Positions 42,069 to 42,611 of a stretch of 42,611 nucleotides of DNA are shown here, piece after piece. Below the pieces are notes generated by a model. The model searched no databases, was not told the DNA's origin, and saw only the letters and a list, made by a program, of their open reading frames with translations. Location of the stretch: positions 1-42,611 of the forward strand of contig CALECT010000037.1 of the NCBI GenBank assembly GCA_937949725.1, read 5' to 3'. This DNA comes from an uncultured Pseudanabaenaceae cyanobacterium (GTDB lineage Bacteria; Cyanobacteriota; Cyanobacteriia; PCC-9006; JAAUQQ01). Numbering within the stretch: the first letter of the stretch is position 1; each line of letters opens with the position of its first letter. The translations under genes and the position numbers were made by a program.

Positions 42069-42611
42069 TTAGAAGCCGCCGCCAAAACTTCGGAGAAGTT
42101 TCGGAATGTCCTTGAATTCTTTAGATGCCTGTTGTAAAGCTCCCACGTTGACTCGCATGTCTGTGGGGTAACTACGCAGCATTTCAACGGCACTGATTTG
42201 GCCGTCATCTGCCAGGGAGAGGATGATGGCTGCTCTGAGAGCCTGAGCACCGGCTTGGCCGGAGGAACGAGGAGCCATGATTTGTCCCAGTTTATCGAGC
42301 AGGCTTGCTCCTAGGCTGCTGTTGAGGAGTTGGTCCGCTTGGACCACGCTGAAGGGAATTTCCATACCCAGGAGCTGTCCGGCTTTTTCGCTGTCTTGAC
42401 CTGCAAATCGTAGGACGGTGCGTAGATCGCCTTTGGCTTTTTTGCCGCTGGTGAGGCCTTCAATGTCGTTGACCGAAATGGAGCGGTTGAGTGGCCCGAT
42501 GATGAGGGTGATGTTTTCGGCGGAGCGGGCGGAGCCGCTGCTGAGGAGGATGCCGAGGCTGGCCGTCAGACCTAGGGCAAGATGAATCGGTCGCTGGAAA
42601 GCTCGCTTCAT
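42069..42611 (-). CDS. DUF1400 secreted protein
   Basis: A 180-residue protein whose ATG is the last codon of the window, so an earlier start cannot be excluded. A signal peptide (hydrophobic core, then SGSARSAE) precedes a DUF1400-type domain: ENITLIIGPLNRSISVNDIEGL, LRFAGQDSEKAGQLLGMEIPFSVVQADQLLNSSLGASLLDKLGQIM, and QALRAAIILSLADDGQISAVEMLRSYP. DUF1400 is found in cyanobacteria either alone or in front of alpha/beta hydrolase domains; here it stands alone. The C-terminus is short and ends RSFGGGF. Function unknown; the location is probably periplasmic. Confidence 0.8.
   Translation of the reverse strand: MKRAFQRPIHLALGLTASLGILLSSGSARSAENITLIIGPLNRSISVNDIEGLTSGKKAKGDLRTVLRFAGQDSEKAGQLLGMEIPFSVVQADQLLNSSLGASLLDKLGQIMAPRSSGQAGAQALRAAIILSLADDGQISAVEMLRSYPTDMRVNVGALQQASKEFKDIPKLLRSFGGGF

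Noticed and set aside
1..42611. CRISPR arrays, prophage genes, toxin-antitoxin pairs, rRNA
   Set aside because: I saw no regularly spaced direct repeats, no phage structural or integrase genes, no recognisable toxin-antitoxin pair and no rRNA sequence.

Overview
The window is a piece of a cyanobacterial chromosome. The evidence is the photosystem II extrinsic protein PsbO, a DUF3493 (LPA1-like) protein, two DUF928 proteins, a DUF1400 protein, an HpsJ-type protein with a cyanoexosortase, and many copies of the cyanobacterial octamer GCGATCGC (HIP1). I cannot assign genus or species from sequence alone. All coordinates, starts and motif positions come from reading the sequence; no database search was run.

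Region 1 (1-17.8 kb) is an exopolysaccharide / surface-glycan locus. It opens with the 3' end of an IS630-type transposase and a minus-strand SGNH (GDSL) hydrolase carrying three copies of a ~138-residue module. A plus-strand run follows: GT2 glycosyltransferase, hexapeptide acyltransferase, two SAM methyltransferases, five GT4/GT1-type glycosyltransferases, a Wzy/O-antigen-ligase-like polymerase with an 11-G tract inside the gene, and a phytanoyl-CoA-dioxygenase-like oxygenase. The run ends in a secreted protein with a cyanobacterial PEP-CTERM-type tail, an HpsJ-like membrane protein and a cyanoexosortase with Cys/Arg/His in place. The simplest reading is that glycan assembly is coupled to sorting of a surface protein. 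The first ~10.9 kb contains no GCGATCGC, while the rest contains well over twenty, so the left part looks like an exchangeable glycan module joined to a resident one. No flippase or export genes are in the window.

Region 2 (17.8-22.6 kb) holds galE, an alpha/beta hydrolase, an IscS/NifS-type cysteine desulfurase, RNase III and a small membrane protein. Region 3 (22.6-26.7 kb) has a non-coding stretch with two candidate small RNAs, two tandem DUF928 proteins and an unknown membrane protein.

Region 4 (26.7-32.7 kb) is the rimP-nusA-infB translation/transcription locus. A terminator-like hairpin precedes rimP and a strong terminator follows nusA. The usual ylxR gene is absent, and infB has a ~0.5 kb structured leader with its own candidate promoter. 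Region 5 (32.7-42.6 kb) has a DUF3493 protein, tRNA-Thr(CGT), a KDPG aldolase, FtsH, a Tat-exported caspase-like protein with both catalytic residues replaced (YS type), ATP sulfurylase, PsbO, a small conserved-looking protein and a DUF1400 protein.
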